Assembly: GCA_003988855.1 (NCBI GenBank)
Contig: QYAI01000050.1
Span: forward strand, 157,656-221,655
Source of the DNA: Arachnopeziza araneosa
Taxonomy: Eukaryota > Ascomycota > Leotiomycetes > Helotiales > Arachnopezizaceae
Length of the DNA stretch: 64,000 bases
Direction: 5' to 3'
Below the pieces are notes generated by a model that worked only from the letters and a program-made list of their open reading frames with translations, was not told the origin of the DNA and ran no database searches. Of the stretch, positions 12,456 to 24,845 are shown piece by piece. How positions within the stretch are numbered: position 1 is the first letter of the stretch; every line of letters starts with the position of its first letter. Made by a program: the position numbers and the translations under genes.

Positions 12456-13548
12456 TTGACTTCAAGCATGGAGTCAAATCTCCGTCCGAGAAAGACGGAG
12501 CGATCTTCAACGAGGAGTGCAACCACAAATGGGGCAAACACAAGCCATCCATTCCGTGCAAAGCCGCAGAGAAGCTCGCTCATCTCGTGGGACCATCTCC
12601 CCGAGTGGTGCAAAGACAACGAGTATATCCACTCAAACTTCCGGCCCCTGTCTAACTCGTACTGGAAGAGCATCACGAGCATGGCTTCCGTGCACAACGA
12701 GACGGGGAACATCTACACCCACCTCTTCGCCACCCTGTGGATGCTCGCGTTGGCAAATTGGTACTATGGATACGCGAAGGAGCATTATCCCCGGGCAAAT
12801 CAGGATGATGTCGTGGTCTTTGCGCTGTTCTTTCTCGGTGGCGCTTCCTGCTTTGCTTTTTCGACTGTGTATCACACGCTCGCGAACCATTCGCGCGCAA
12901 CTCACGATTTCTGCCTCAAGCTGGATTTTCTGGGTATCATTACCGTGACAAGTGGTTGCTTACCGCCTGGGCTGTGGTATACATTCCCCTGCGTTTCCAG
13001 GAAGACAAAGTTTACCTGGATCAGTGTGAGTATCTTGTCTTTTCCAAGTAGCAGGCGAACTTTGCTTATTTTTGGCAGCTGGACCTGTTTGCTCAATTTC
13101 TGGCAGCAATCTTCGTCCTCTTCGTGAAGCGGTTCCGCACCCCTAAATGGCGTCCATTCCGCGGTCTGCTGTTCAGCTTCATGGCTTCGTCGGCATTCTA
13201 TCCCATCATTGTTGCCATCGTGCAAGTCGGCTGGAAGAAGGCAGATATTGAGTATGGTGCATCTCTGTATGCACTCACCATTCTGATGTATATCAGCTCC
13301 GTGGGTATCTATGCTGTAAGTAGACCAGATGCTGGTGAACTCTGCACTTTGTTGAATGCAAATAAACTAATTATGTTTCAACGATCCAGAGCCGTTGTCC
13401 CGAAGCATGGAAGCCGGGATACTTTGATGTCTGCGGCCAATCCCACCAGATATTCCATGTCGGAATGACAATCGGGCTCACTACTCACTTCTTGTCCTTC
13501 AAAAAAGCAGTAGATCACTTTTATCTCGTTCAAGGAGGTGAGTGTTAA
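12456..13548 (+). CDS. PAQR / haemolysin-III family membrane protein
   Basis: Exons 12456-13025, 13079-13315 and 13390-13548 give 321 residues. Both introns have GTGAGT/GTAAGT donors. The protein has a cytosolic, basic Ser/Thr-rich N terminus and then the PAQR core of seven predicted membrane helices. The diagnostic parts are NETGNIYTH before helix 1, FSTVYHTLANHS in the second loop and SHQIFHVGM near the C terminus; the histidines of the last two motifs are the zinc ligands in structures of this family. Relatives include adiponectin receptors and yeast Izh proteins, with roles in lipid/ceramide and zinc homeostasis. The predicted C terminus ends a few residues after the last helix. A GGTGAGT sequence at the stop could be a donor for an extra exon. 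A start at 12468 is also possible. Confidence 0.88.
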
Positions 13549-13932
13549 AGCTTCCCTGCCAAGGCATTTCTGTCATGGTAAATGGCATCATTTGATCAAT
13601 GTCGAGTCCGAAAGCGAAACATGACGGTATTCATACCGACTACGTGATTTTTTTTATTTAGAATTTAGACTTAGAGAGAGGGATAATTAGAGATTAGAAT
13701 CCTCTTTTAAACCCGGGATGCAGGGACCAGAGGAGACTTATATTTAGAACGCAGGCCTTGCCATAAATTAAAGATTTTATCAACTTATCAGTGAGCCTGT
13801 TATTTTCAGCCAACTTCCATATTTCATAGAGTCTCGAATCAGCCTTGACAATGAAATCTAAATTGTCACGGATTCATCAATGGGAACGTATACTTCCAAA
13901 CATCTATTAAGCTCCCTGCAGTCTTTCGAACT
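13549..13932. other. Intergenic between convergent genes
   Basis: Short AT-rich spacer between the 3' ends of the PAQR and Zn2Cys6 genes; nothing else seen. Confidence 0.5.
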
Positions 13933-15906
13933 CTAAAAGCTAAACCTCTTCATCCAGGTCTTAATCTGCGTACCCCGCCCACCTGGTTGCCAAACGAACA
14001 TGACAGTCTGAGTAGCATCTTCCTCTCCATAGATTGGCAGAAAGTAGATGTTAATCCTCTGAGCCTCGCTCGGCCACGTGGATCTATCTTCAGTGACCTC
14101 ATGCGCACACTGGCCCTCCTCAAAGTCCACGACGTACTGCGCCACTCCCTTGAAGAACTCGGCGCTCCACGGTTGGCCCTGCTTCCAGCAATGATCGTAC
14201 CCCGGGAAACCGGTTCCGAGAAGGGATATGGCCCGCCGGCGTAGAGAGGGGGAGCGGCATTTGACGGCGGTGAGGTAGAGAGGGTGTAAGAAGTCCATTT
14301 CGAGCTGAGATTGCCGGAGCGGCGTTGGTTGAAGCTTTTCGTTTGTTGGCGAGGAAGATGGATAGGGTAATAGACCAATTGACTGACTAATATTGAAGTA
14401 TATGTTGCTACAATCCTGAAACTCGAATTGAGCCTTTGCTGCCTCGTGTTCGGCCTGGTCTTCTGTGAGAAGCTGTTCTACGAGAGATGTCATGGACTGA
14501 AACTGGTCTGTATGGATGTCCAAGCTGGTCTGGCTATCTGTCATGTGTTGCATATTCCATATCTTCAGAACAAGGCCCTGAATCTGAAGCACGCTTAGAG
14601 CTCGTAAATCTTCTGCCGAGACATCTTTGCTCTTGAGGGCTGCCAATTGTAATGCCCAATGATCGAGACGGAGCTCCAATGTCTTCCGTGAGCAAACTTC
14701 GATTGGAGAGGCGCGTGCTACCGAGAGAACCCCTGGGATGCTCTGGCGGGGCATGATGCAGCTGGTGATGAATGTTTTGAGAAGCTCCTTAGCTTGCCTT
14801 ACCGAGGTGACGGGCTGGTCGATGCATGAAGCAAAGCCCGGCTCCAGACGGAAATCGTACAGGTCGTATGGAATTGGTCGTTGGCCCAAAGCAGACATTC
14901 TCTGGTGGCCGAATATCCTAGCTAGCTCCTGGTATAATATCGAATGGTTGCTATTGTATGTCAGTTATAAGTCCAATAAAGTCTGATGACATACACTGAT
15001 ATTATCACTGGATGAGAATAAAGAACCAGACACTTACTCAAATACAGGCTTGTTTCCTACTGATTCAGGAAGATCTCTATTGTGGGAATACAACAGCAGA
15101 AGACCGCTGAAGAAGTGTGATAAAGCGTTATGAGGCGATTTTCCTAAGAGTTCCAAGTACACAAAAGAAAGGCAAGCAAACAACGCTACCTGTATGCTGT
15201 TCTCATCCTCAGAAATCCGACTGTTAAGCATCTTGATAGCTTTATTGTATTGAGAAAGGGCAAAATCTTTGTGTATGGGCTTCTGCAATCTCATTTCGCG
15301 GATGCTGTCCTCGTGCACCGAAGCCATTGCTATGAGCGCATGCAGTATCGACCGTTCAACCATGGCAACGCGGAGGAACTGGTTGCAGAACTCATCGCCC
15401 GAGAAGCACCTTATGTTCTTGACGGTCTTGTGGAGGAAGAAGTGGAACGACCGATGTTCATCGGGCGTGCCAGAAAAGTCCACGAGCGATCTCCCCAGAG
15501 GACTTATCAAACCAACTGAACCGAAGGGCAATCGCGTCGAACATGCTTCTTCGGAGCTGAGCGCAGCATATTTCGGTTCCATCTTCGAGATAATCTTGGC
15601 CTGCAACTTGGGAAGCGATGCTTTCTCCCTTGATTGATGCGAATATCCGCCGCAGATCCAGCCAGCTATTGTGCACCTCCTGCAGACTGGTCTACTTTCA
15701 TCGCATCTGAGGTGCCGTGATCTGGGATATGTTAAGAGCTGCGAAGGAACGATTGCGGAAAACTTCACCTGCTGAAAATGAAAGTTAGTCTAGCAACTCA
15801 AAATGCTTCAATTTGTCCATTACCAGTTCTTGCACCCTTTCCTAGACCTAGGGCCGCCATTTCGAGTCAGTTTAAATCCCGTGCCCGGCCGTGTCTTTCG
15901 ATCCAT
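13933..15906 (-). CDS. Zn2Cys6 transcription factor
   Basis: Best model, minus strand: exon 1 15906-15824, a 3-nt exon 15771-15769, exon 3 15721-15038 and exon 4 14950-13933, giving 595 residues. Exon 1 ends inside the second cysteine of GCKNC. Joining it through the trinucleotide CAG to exon 3 gives C-x2-C-x6-C, followed by CRRC and the last Cys in GWICGG, the exact Zn2Cys6 binuclear cluster spacing. The remainder resembles the fungal-specific regulatory domain of this class (helical, no other motif). It is predicted to be a nuclear DNA-binding regulator; its targets are unknown. Direct joining of exons 1 and 3 creates a TGA, so the microexon (or an equivalent sequential-splicing route) is needed. 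The last intron (15037-14951) has a GTAAGT donor and an ACTGAC branch site. Confidence 0.75.
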
Positions 15907-16734
15907 TTGCTTTCAAGAATTTCCGTCAACAACTTGGCAACCCAGAATCTCCAAGTCTGTTTTTGACACGCGGAAAACCCTTCTTTGGTACATGTAAATA
16001 TACACGATTGAGAGAATTAAGCTGAGCCACCGCATGCGGCTGAACCTTCCTCTGCTCGAATAGCAAGATCATGATTTTCGCATGATATGCAAGCTTCTTG
16101 GCATTCCTCATAGAGAAGTTGTTCCAGAAACTGTGCCCTATGGATCTCACCTCGCCCGGCACAGCCGACGGCACGTTACACCAGCTTACTGTTCAACGGG
16201 GCATGACATAACCAAGTCTGAGTCCGATAGGCGGAGAATACTTTTCTTCTCAAGCAATTGGCTACCTATCTACTGTCTCTCGAAGGTTGCGCCTCCTTGG
16301 AACGCCACTGATCCGATCGTAACGAGCGTAACGAGCTGCGCCGCACAGATTAAAAAATTCAGGGCCTGTAGTTGGCACCACCAAAGACGATTTTAGGTTT
16401 CCTGGACCGACCAGTAGAGCGTCATGTCTCCGGGAAACTGTACCGAATTCAGAATGCTCTCCGTCGCCATCGTTTTCATAGACGATTCTAGTGATTTCCC
16501 CGACTCCTTAGTACTAGCTTCAGAAGAGATACGAAGACAACGGTAAGATAAAAATAGAATGTCAAAGTAAAGACAGACGTATACAGTATTTATGTGTTGT
16601 CATATATACATTCTTTTTTTCGCCTCAACCACCAATATTCCAAATCACAAGTCACTTCTTCCATTGCCACCAAAGAAACCCCATATATACAATTCACTTA
16701 TTCTCCGTCCTCAAAATCCTCGGATTTAAAACCT
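15907..16734. other. Intergenic, gene-free
   Basis: Upstream region of the Zn2Cys6 gene and downstream region of the GH7 gene. No gene or RNA recognised. Confidence 0.5.
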
Positions 16735-18148
16735 TTAGCTACCAGCAGCAAAAGTCGAGTTGATGGGTCCATACTTGATATTCGAGTACGTGACTGAAGC
16801 CCCAGGAGTCTTCGACTCAACATCGGCTGGAACACCGGAGGAAGGATCACAAGTACCACGAGCACTACCTGGACCAGTGGCAGTGGTAGGATAGGTAGAA
16901 TCCAACCAGAGCATGTTGGAATAATGATCATCCCAGACGGACATCACCAAGGTCATACCAGCATCGAGAGCCTTGGACATGGAACCGAAACCTCCCTTGG
17001 TCTTGAAGCCATAGTTGTCACCGAAAACTGCCTTTTGAGCATCGCAGAACTCGGTGGTGAGGGAGTTACCCGTGACATTGGGGATGAGGGATTGGGAGTT
17101 GGGGATGACCTTGCCTCCTTGGACGTAGAAGCGCTTGATCTCAGTGAGAGGGCTACCGATGAATTGTGTGACGACAGTGAATTTCTTGCTTGTGTCCACA
17201 GTCAAGCCTGGGCCGTAGAAAGAAGAGTCACCCATTCGGTAGGAATTGAAATCGCATCCGTCAGGGTCGCAGGTACCAGCGTATCGAGTAGCAGAGTAAG
17301 TACCTCCGCAATCATCACCAGAACAAATTGTTTGGGTGATAGGGTCACATGCGTGCGGCGTGACAGCAGCGGAATTGAGATTTGCCTCCCAAATATCCAT
17401 TTCGGCGCAGCAAGAGCCTTTTCCTCCAACACCAGCGTTTGGATCATTTGAGGATGCGGTCCATCCGTCGACATTACCCTATACTGCAGTCAGGATCTCG
17501 CCCTTAAAATGCAAGATGGTTGATGCTTACAGCTCCATTGATGAATTTCAAGTCGCGCGGACATTGAGCATCACAGTATCCAACACCATATTTAGCACCC
17601 GCTTTGTTGCCCGAGTATTTTGCCATTCCACCGTCTTTGTCCATCGACACAAAGTAGAGGGCGCCATTGAGACCGCATGGAAGGTTAGATACATCAACAT
17701 CAAATGTAAACTCCTTGTTCAAGAGCGAAAACTGTAGGTAGGTGGTATCAGTATCCATGAGATACAAACGTGAACCGATGTTGGTTGCGTACGATCCCTT
17801 CGTGACAAAAGTCAATTTGAGGGAGTTGCCACTAGCTTGGGCACCGTAAGTTGCAGTATAATCAGCACCTTCCAATGCACAGTTTGCTGCACATGCAGCG
17901 TTGCTAGGGCAGAGAGTAGTGTTCCAGGTGTTGCCAGTATAGCAGTTGGTATACGAGTTGGCGGTCTTATCGTGAACCCATCGCCAATTGGAGTCGATGG
18001 TGACTTTTCCTTGCTTCACTGTGCAGCCAGAAGCCGTGCAGACACTGTAGCTCATGCTAGGATGGGTCTCGGTCTGTTGTTTTCCAACCTGCTGACCTCG
18101 CACAGCGGCGGCGGCCAAAGAGACGGCGAGGGCCAAACTTCGATACAT
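16735..18148 (-). CDS. GH7 cellobiohydrolase-type cellulase
   Basis: Exons 18148-17531 and 17478-16735 (52-nt intron) encode 453 residues. A signal peptide (MYRSLALAVSLAAAAVRG) precedes a mature protein starting QQVGKQQTETHPS, as in family 7 cellobiohydrolases. The catalytic motif GSCCAEMDIWEAN places the nucleophile at Glu232, Asp234 and the acid/base at Glu237. Many cysteines form the conserved disulfide pattern. Length and the end shortly after NIKYGPINSTF indicate a catalytic core only, with no linker or carbohydrate-binding module. It should cleave cellulose processively from chain ends outside the cell. The loops (SRYAGTCDPDGCDFNSYRMG-like region) favour cellobiohydrolase over endoglucanase, but this is by eye. 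The in-frame ATG at 18238 is rejected because it would put 30 polar residues before the signal peptide. Confidence 0.93.
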
Positions 18149-18229
18149 TCTGCTGGAAGACTTGTCGTAGATGGTGAGTTTTCGACTGAAGAATGTTTGC
18201 CAAGAGTGAGAGGAGCGGGATCTCATCTC

Positions 18230-18235
18230 TTTATA
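18230..18235 (-). promoter_or_regulatory. TATA-like box of the GH7 gene
   Basis: TATAAA on the minus strand, about 80 nt upstream of the GH7 start codon, a usual distance in ascomycetes. Confidence 0.4.
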
Positions 18236-18320
18236 CATCTCCAGTGGCAGATCAGGATTTCAAGGGTAGTCACTGCAGCTGTAATTCTTCCAGTAGAATA
18301 TCTAGTCAAGATACGGAAGG

Positions 18321-18326
18321 GCGGGG
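18321..18326 (+). promoter_or_regulatory. Candidate CreA/CRE1 site
   Basis: GCGGGG fits the SYGGRG consensus of the carbon-catabolite repressor and lies about 175 nt upstream of the GH7 start. The consensus is short, so chance occurrence is likely enough to keep this tentative. Confidence 0.25.
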
Positions 18327-21300
18327 ATTTTCCTTTTGCTAATATCTTTTGATATGCAAATATAGCACTCTTCCCAGTTGGCAAAAGTCTTCTGGAATTG
18401 CTCAATGTAAAATCACAGGCCCAAGAGGGGTATCCCCGTGTAATTCGCCGCATGGGACCAAGTGCCGAAAAGACCGTTTGAGCAGTCGTGAATGCATATT
18501 GCCTGTATTGGGAACGGAACTGCGAAATCTTCTAAGGCAGAAATGGGGCAACAGATGACTTGTGGAAGAATAAAATATAAATTCAGGGGGCCAGCCGTTG
18601 CGGGATATCTGAAACGCCGTCTACCAGACGAAGAAAGCAGGTGCAGTAAGGAACCACGAGCTGGAACAACATAGTCCGGAAACAGATAAAGGATAAGCAG
18701 GGTCCAGAGGCGAAAGGTGGGTTGCATAGTACCGGCTTCCCCACATTGTTTCTGCCTCAAGGGACTTTAGTAAGCCCTTGCTCGAAATTTGAGAGCGCGT
18801 AATGTGGATACAGTTAGGATAAGATTGAATCTATCGTCAAAGAAGATTCCTTATGAACCCGAAGCCTTAATTTCAAGCCCCAGCAAGCATATTCTCGAGC
18901 TCTTTTGCAGTCAAGAAAGCGACCCAGACCACAACTAGAGAACCTTGCATTATGTTACTTCTAAACCAAGATGAAATTGCACCAGTATTATCATGATCAT
19001 AGCTGTGTGGGAAAATATGACAGAGTAGCATAGCATTCAACGAGATGCTTTTTGTGCTCTCAAAAAAGAAATTAAATTCTGAGTCTTGAACTCTCAACAT
19101 CGCGTTTTAAACCTTACGGCGCTTGCTGAAAGGTCGAATGACCATGAGGCAGGAAAATATACCTTAGCCTACAATGGCTGTTTAACCTCGCAGAGTATAG
19201 CTCAACCCCGCGACCTGAGTCCACCAGGAAGGTGCGACAGTATAATGGTACAAAGCATCTCGTAAGGAGAGACTGCGCGAGAATCAGTTGATCATCCAGT
19301 GGAAAACGGCCCGACGTCAGAGATGATGGTGGTTAGATTGGCCAATATGAGAGGCCATGACACGAGTTTATCTGTGCCAAGACACAATCAACCATTGAAG
19401 CTTCCAAAACATCACTCTCCCATGTTAGCCAGCCATGAGATCGGACAAACTATTGGAACCGCGTGAAATCAATCCGCATGATGAACGCCTTAACCAGTAA
19501 GCGAGTATCTAGGTGAGGAGGAAGGACTGCCAATAAGATGAAAAGAAGACGCCAAGGGAACCGTCTCATGGATTGGAGTGAGAGGTTTTGAAGTCGCCCA
19601 TCGACAGTGTGCTGTGCCTCCGTATCTGGCCAGTCGTTAGATGCGCCGGTAGTGGCATGATTCAGATCAGCCGAGGCAAGTATGGGCTTGTACAATCAAG
19701 ACTTTGATTGGGTTCTGATATTCAGTAGTCTAACGAAAGGTGTGGTAAGTCGCTGGTCGTCAGAAGAAACATTGCAAGGATCCGAATATTTCCAAATCGT
19801 GATAGCGTGACGCCGAACGCGGCATTTAGTCTGTTTGGCGGGATAACTAAGTGGATATTCTAAATTTATTAGCATATTGGCCTGTGGTGAGATCCTGGAA
19901 ACTTGTTTTGCGGGGAAACCAGACCTATTGGTCGTGATCTTCCAGGGCAATAACTCTATCTTGTCGCCCTCATACCGTGCCATCCAAATGCCGAAGACCA
20001 GTCCCGTTGATTTGTCTCTATCCTTCTTTTTTGTGATCATGATTCTCCGTAGCTGTAGAGCTCGACTCCCTGGGCACAGTATGAAGCTGAAAACTACTTC
20101 GAACGCTGTGCAGTGCCCAATTGTCCCTACACCAAAATCCAGCCAAGATAGGTCGAAAGGTCGAGATTAATTCGTAAAATGTAAAAACACTCACGGAGAT
20201 TCGAGATCGCAAGAATCATTCGTTCGGCTTTTGCAATCGGTAACGCATGACTGCGTGGCAAATTCTGCAAAATTGGAAAACAACTGGTTAAACAGAATCC
20301 TCCACCGACACGATAGACACCCTCCACCTTGATAAAGAAAAGGGACTAGACGGTACTCTGAACATACCTAAAATTCCACTACCGGGAAGGTATTCTGAGG
20401 TAGCGATGAGGCCAGGCAATATATTTATGCCACCGGATAAACAGCACCCTTGCGAAAGACGGCCGGGCCTCGAAGTCGGATTGAAGCTCAGACAAGAAGA
20501 TCGGAGAATAATTTGGGCGATATATATTCGAGTGGGTCAGCTGCACCAAAGAATACACTAGATATCGGCGGGTTTCGTTTGTCTTCCCCATTGTGGTCGT
20601 TGAAGGAATTCTGAAAGGTCGAAATAGGAAGAGAAGGTCTCGACACTGAATAGACACTATCAGCATAGCTTAAGAACGATTGTAAAACACAGCATGCGAT
20701 ACGTAGCAATGCGCAGGAGATGTGAAATCCAACAAAGACAACCCTTTTTAAGATGGACAGGACGGTGTCGGACGGGGTCGTGGAGCAGCAGTTCCTCCCC
20801 GAAGTCGATAAAATGTAGATTGAAAGTCATCAGTCAGCTTGGCGGATACCTCTTGGCTCTGCCGCTCTCTATTTGCACTATGGGTATTGTCAAGAGGGTG
20901 GAGCCTGGACGAGACCTGGTTGGTGGGTACCACGAGAGTACTTCGTGAAACAAGGATGTATGATCTGCGAAACTCAACAGGTACAGTTGCTTGTTTTTGC
21001 GACTTAAGTTTAAGAAATGGATCAGAGCTTCGAGGGGAGCAAGAATATATAATCTTGAAGTGGACTCGTCAGGAGCCTTCCCCGCCGAAAGGAGCTTGGG
21101 TGGAGGCAACTTGTCTTCCTCAACCCTAGGCATTTTGAGTTCCATCGGCAATCGTAGAATGCGACGGTGCTACGATAGATGCACTCTTTCCCCAGAAACC
21201 GTCTTGAGGGCTCCCTCCGCACTTTACTTTGTCGTGCGCATCCGCTGGAATATATGATCAGTTCCCCGCACGTAATATATTCAATCAACCGTTAACGACC

Positions 21301-22039
21301 AACCAGCAAATACAATCGTATCTCAAGTACGGTGAAAAAACGTGGGGAATATCTTCAAATTTGTTTATATTAAATATCGAGATTAATTCGCGCCGCTTTT
21401 TCCGATCCAAGATCTCTTTATCGCGTAGTTCACGAAACACACGCAACTGTCGAATCTCACAAAAAAATCATAGCACAATAAGAAAATGTCCAAACTGGAA
21501 ATTTCAGTAGAAAAACGCATATGCAATGGTTGACAAGCTTTCACCTAAGTTGAGCTGGACTTGATTGTAAGGTACAGTTAGGTTATGAGGTTGTAAAACG
21601 AAACTGAAGAAGCGATTAGGCCCATTACTCCTACTTCAGGGAAGCGCAGGAAGAGGTTCCGGATCCCAACTAGGAATTTATGAGAACTTGAATTTTATAT
21701 TGGTGACGTTGACACTGAAATTCCGAGAACAACTTTCCAAATTATAAACAACAGAAAAAAGCTTTCGGTTGCCCACGAATAAGAAGAACAAACCGGAAAC
21801 GCGAAATCAAACTTCAAGAACGCAAAACTAGAGCCATTTCGGCTAGAGGTTGAATGGGTTCCTATTTTCATATCCCTAAAATCTGTACTTTTCTATTCGT
21901 ACGCCACGCCCGCACCCATACCAAAACGACGCTGTATCATCGACCATTTTGTAGCCAAACGATCCACCATTCCGTCTATAATTAGGGTCCCTTTATACTT
22001 GCTTCTCCCTTGCGATCTCTACAAGGTGCTAGTCAACGC

Positions 22040-23857
22040 TCAAGGTGCACTTAACTGCCCCCTCACACCTCCTTTCCCACCGACTTCTCTACACGTAATG
22101 GTAACTCCTAAATCCGCTTTAACATCAATCATCACCTCAACCTTACCACCTTTTTTCACATCCTTCACCGCAGCCTCAGCAAGCACGCTACCAACCTTCC
22201 AAACCTTTTCTCTAACGTCTTCTTCTTCCTCATCACTGTCATCAAAATCACTATCATCTTCATCTTTCTCCTCGTTCGTCTTGGCTTTCGGCTCCGGTTT
22301 TGACACCTTGATATATGACCCTCCCTCGACTATTTTGATTAATACATCACCACCCGAAGCTGGGGTAGCAATGTGGATTGTTCTGCGAGCGGGGACGGCA
22401 GTTTCGGCTGATAAGATTGGCGTGAAGATACCCGTTTCAGAGTCGGCAGAAACAGAGAGAACACCAATTGCATGAGTAAGATGCTTCACCGTCGTCACAG
22501 CAGCGTGGGTTGACTGTTCAATATCTTCTTTCTCAAATTCTTGGATCAAGCTCGCTTGTAGCGCGGCTCCTCGCGCTTGCAGTTCAGAGGGATTGATGGC
22601 GGTAGGAGAAGTAGATGGGGCATGGATGGTAGTCGATTCCGGGAAGATGCCGCTCAAGTTTGATGCAATGCGAGGGATATGTGAGGTCCCGCCTGAGAGA
22701 ATGACCTCATCAATATCAAGGACGTCGAGCCCGGCTTTCTTTACAACACCTTCAATGAGGCGGTTAAATCCTTCAAAGACCTTGCGGGCGATTGTTTCGA
22801 AGCGGAGGCGATTGATGGTGGAAGTAAAGTCAACGCCGATATTGAGCGACTCAACACTGAAATTGGCGTTGGTGCCGATAGAGAGGGCTTTCTTGACTGC
22901 TTCTGACTCTAGTTTTAGCTTGGCGAGAGAGCGAGCAGTTTTTCGGGGATCAGCATCTTCGCCATTCCATTTGACAAATTCTTTTGCGAAATGATCTTGT
23001 AGAACCTGATCGAGATGGACGCCAGCAAAGTCGTAGTCGTGTGCCGTAGCTAAAATGGTATACATTCCCCCTCGAGAAGCAATAACTGCAACATCCGATC
23101 TAGTTCCTCCCAGGTCTGCAACTACGACATTTTTGTCCGAAACTTTGGCGTCTGGCCGAGCATCATAAGCAAGAAGAGCAGCAACTGGCTCGTTGATGAG
23201 CTGTAAAACTTCAATACCAGCATCGTTAGCAGATTTGGTGAGAGCATTCTTCTGCTTATCGCTAAAGTTTGTGGGAATTGTAAGAACAGCTGAGTTGACT
23301 TCCTTTCCAGTGTAATCTGAAGCAGACTTTACCAAACGACGAATTTGACGAGTAGCAATCTCGGAGATAGTAACAGTAGACTTCTCGTCCTCTTCCGTAT
23401 CTTTTATCGTGAATGCGATTGTGTTCTTATGAGCCTCGGGGCGGGCAGAGGCGTGGCAGTGTGTAGGATCTATACTCTTAAAGCTAGACAAACATTAGCA
23501 AGATATCGGAGCAAAATGATCAGCAAGTCCTACTCTTGACCTAAGAAATCTCTAAAATACGCGACAGTGTTCTCGCTGTTGCGAATCAACTGTTGCTTGG
23601 CTTGTTGCCCATTATATTCTTCACCGTCCACATATGACAGGATTGATGGAATCTGACGATCTGCATTAATAGTCAGCCATAGATTCCTTCTTGCGACAGC
23701 CATGGTATTACATACCTCCGTCCTCATTCACAATCACCTCAGCCTTGTCCTCAGACGTGGTATAAGCAATAGAGCTATTTGAGTTTCCAAAGGCGATACC
23801 AATGGCATGTCTCTCTCCTGGCGATGCGCCAACGATCGACGTTTCTTCCGTAGCCAT
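22040..23857 (-). CDS. ssz1: Hsp70-family ribosome-associated chaperone Ssz1
   Basis: Exons 23857-23716, 23660-23534 and 23483-22040 yield 570 residues; the introns of 55 and 50 nt have GTATGT and GTAGGA donors. The N-terminal ATPase domain starts with AIGIAFGNSNSSIAY (phosphate 1 loop) and later has VVVADLGGTRSDVAVIAS (phosphate 2), INEPVAALLAYD and the adenosine motif VILSGGTSHIPRI. The C-terminal part is shorter and more divergent than in canonical Hsp70 and carries an acidic low-complexity insert (DEDDSDFDDSDEEEEDV). This architecture fits Ssz1/Pdr13, which pairs with zuotin in the ribosome-associated complex that assists nascent chains. The ATG at 23857 is chosen because the upstream in-frame extension is unlike the family. 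It shares a 206-bp divergent promoter with rrp40. Confidence 0.9.
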
Positions 23858-24063
23858 TTTATCGTACCTGAATCGCGAGTCTGAAGTCGCAAAAAATGTC
23901 TGTTTCGATGCGATTATTTCGCGACCTTGAACTTTTCTGCCCACATCCAGAAATTTCACTAGCGCCATTTTGGCCCCACCATTCCCGCAAGGCTGAAGGA
24001 TACCTGGATAAGCTGCGGCGTGCACCTTTTGGGGGGTTCAAGCACACCAACATTTATACAATC
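23858..24063. promoter_or_regulatory. Bidirectional promoter ssz1/rrp40
   Basis: Only 206 bp separate the two start codons, so both housekeeping genes must share regulatory sequence. I see no clear TATA box. Confidence 0.5.
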
Positions 24064-24845
24064 ATGGCTACAGATATTTCCGTCCTTCCAGGAGATACAA
24101 TAGAACCCAAATTATTGCCATCTCATCCAACTCAGCCCCTCAAGCTTGGGCCAGGCTTACGACATCTTCCACCAAATACCATCACCCCCACAGTTGCTGG
24201 ATTGTTAAGTGCAGAGAGGAGGAAAAATGCCGTCTGGGTTGAGTTCAAGGGCAGCCGAGTAAGTCTAGAACGATTATTTTATTGTGGCTGTATCTAATAC
24301 TCATGCAGTACATTCCCACAGTCGGCGATCTGGTAATAGCTACAATCCAGAGGTCTGCTACCGACTTATACTACGCCTCCCTGAGTGACTACACTTCAAA
24401 TGCCTCCCTGCCCCAATTATCTTTCGAAGGTGCTACCCGAAAAACACGGCCTCAGCTAGTGACCGGCGCGTTGGTGTATGCTCGAGTGACACTGGCAAAT
24501 AAGCATATGGACCCTGAACTAGAATGTGTGTCTTCATCAACTGGCAAATCAGAAGGCTTGGGCCCATTGACTGGTGGAATGCTTTTTAATATCTCACTTG
24601 TGATGGCAAGAAGATTAATGTTATCAAAACCAGCTGAACAGGGACAACTGATTGTTTTGGAAGAGCTCGGGGCTGGAGGGGTGGGATTTGAGATAGCAGT
24701 GGGGAGGAACGGGAAGCTATGGGTGGATAGCAAGACTGTCAAGACCACACTGGCTATTGGAAGAGCAATTCAAGACATTGACACGAAGTCATTGACCGTG
24801 GAGGAGCAAAGAAAACTCGCGAAGAAGGTCGCTAGAGATTTATGA
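24064..24845 (+). CDS. rrp40: Exosome cap subunit Rrp40
   Basis: Exons 24064-24258 and 24309-24845 (50-nt intron, GTAAGT donor) encode 243 residues. The order fits Rrp40: an N-terminal domain (VLPGDTIEPKL), an S1-type region around YIPTVGDLVIATIQ, and a KH region ending in the GRNGKLWVDSKTVKTTLAIGR part. The length equals that of other Rrp40 proteins. The protein is one of the three S1/KH cap subunits of the nuclear and cytoplasmic RNA exosome, which guides 3'-to-5' RNA processing and decay. It is divergent to ssz1. The in-frame codons upstream of the ATG at 24064 overlap the ssz1 promoter and are unlike the family. Confidence 0.92.

Larger units (their letters stand above)
18149..22039. other. 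Long gene-poor stretch
   Basis: Apart from the GH7 promoter elements I could not assemble a gene from the short ORFs in these 3.9 kb. One minus-strand frame at 19450-19695 has a hydrophobic stretch (WRLLFILLAVL) but no consistent splice partners. No terminal repeats or transposon motifs were recognised, so it may be old decayed DNA or regulatory space. Confidence 0.4.

Noticed and set aside
12517..12948. Arg/Ser-rich ORF overlapping the PAQR gene in another frame
   Set aside because: Composition is typical of an out-of-frame reading of GC-rich coding DNA.
15722..15768. Coding start at the GTG before KFSAIVPSQLLTYP for the Zn2Cys6 gene
   Set aside because: It would lose the first two zinc cysteines; the stretch behaves as an intron and exon 1 with GCKNC lies upstream.
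17837..18352. Long plus-strand ORF antisense to GH7
   Set aside because: It is the mirror of a strongly coding exon and has no domain.
23858..24025. N-terminal extension of ssz1 (from MHAAAYPGILQP)
   Set aside because: Unlike the family and it would consume most of the shared promoter; the Hsp70 fold starts just after MATEE.
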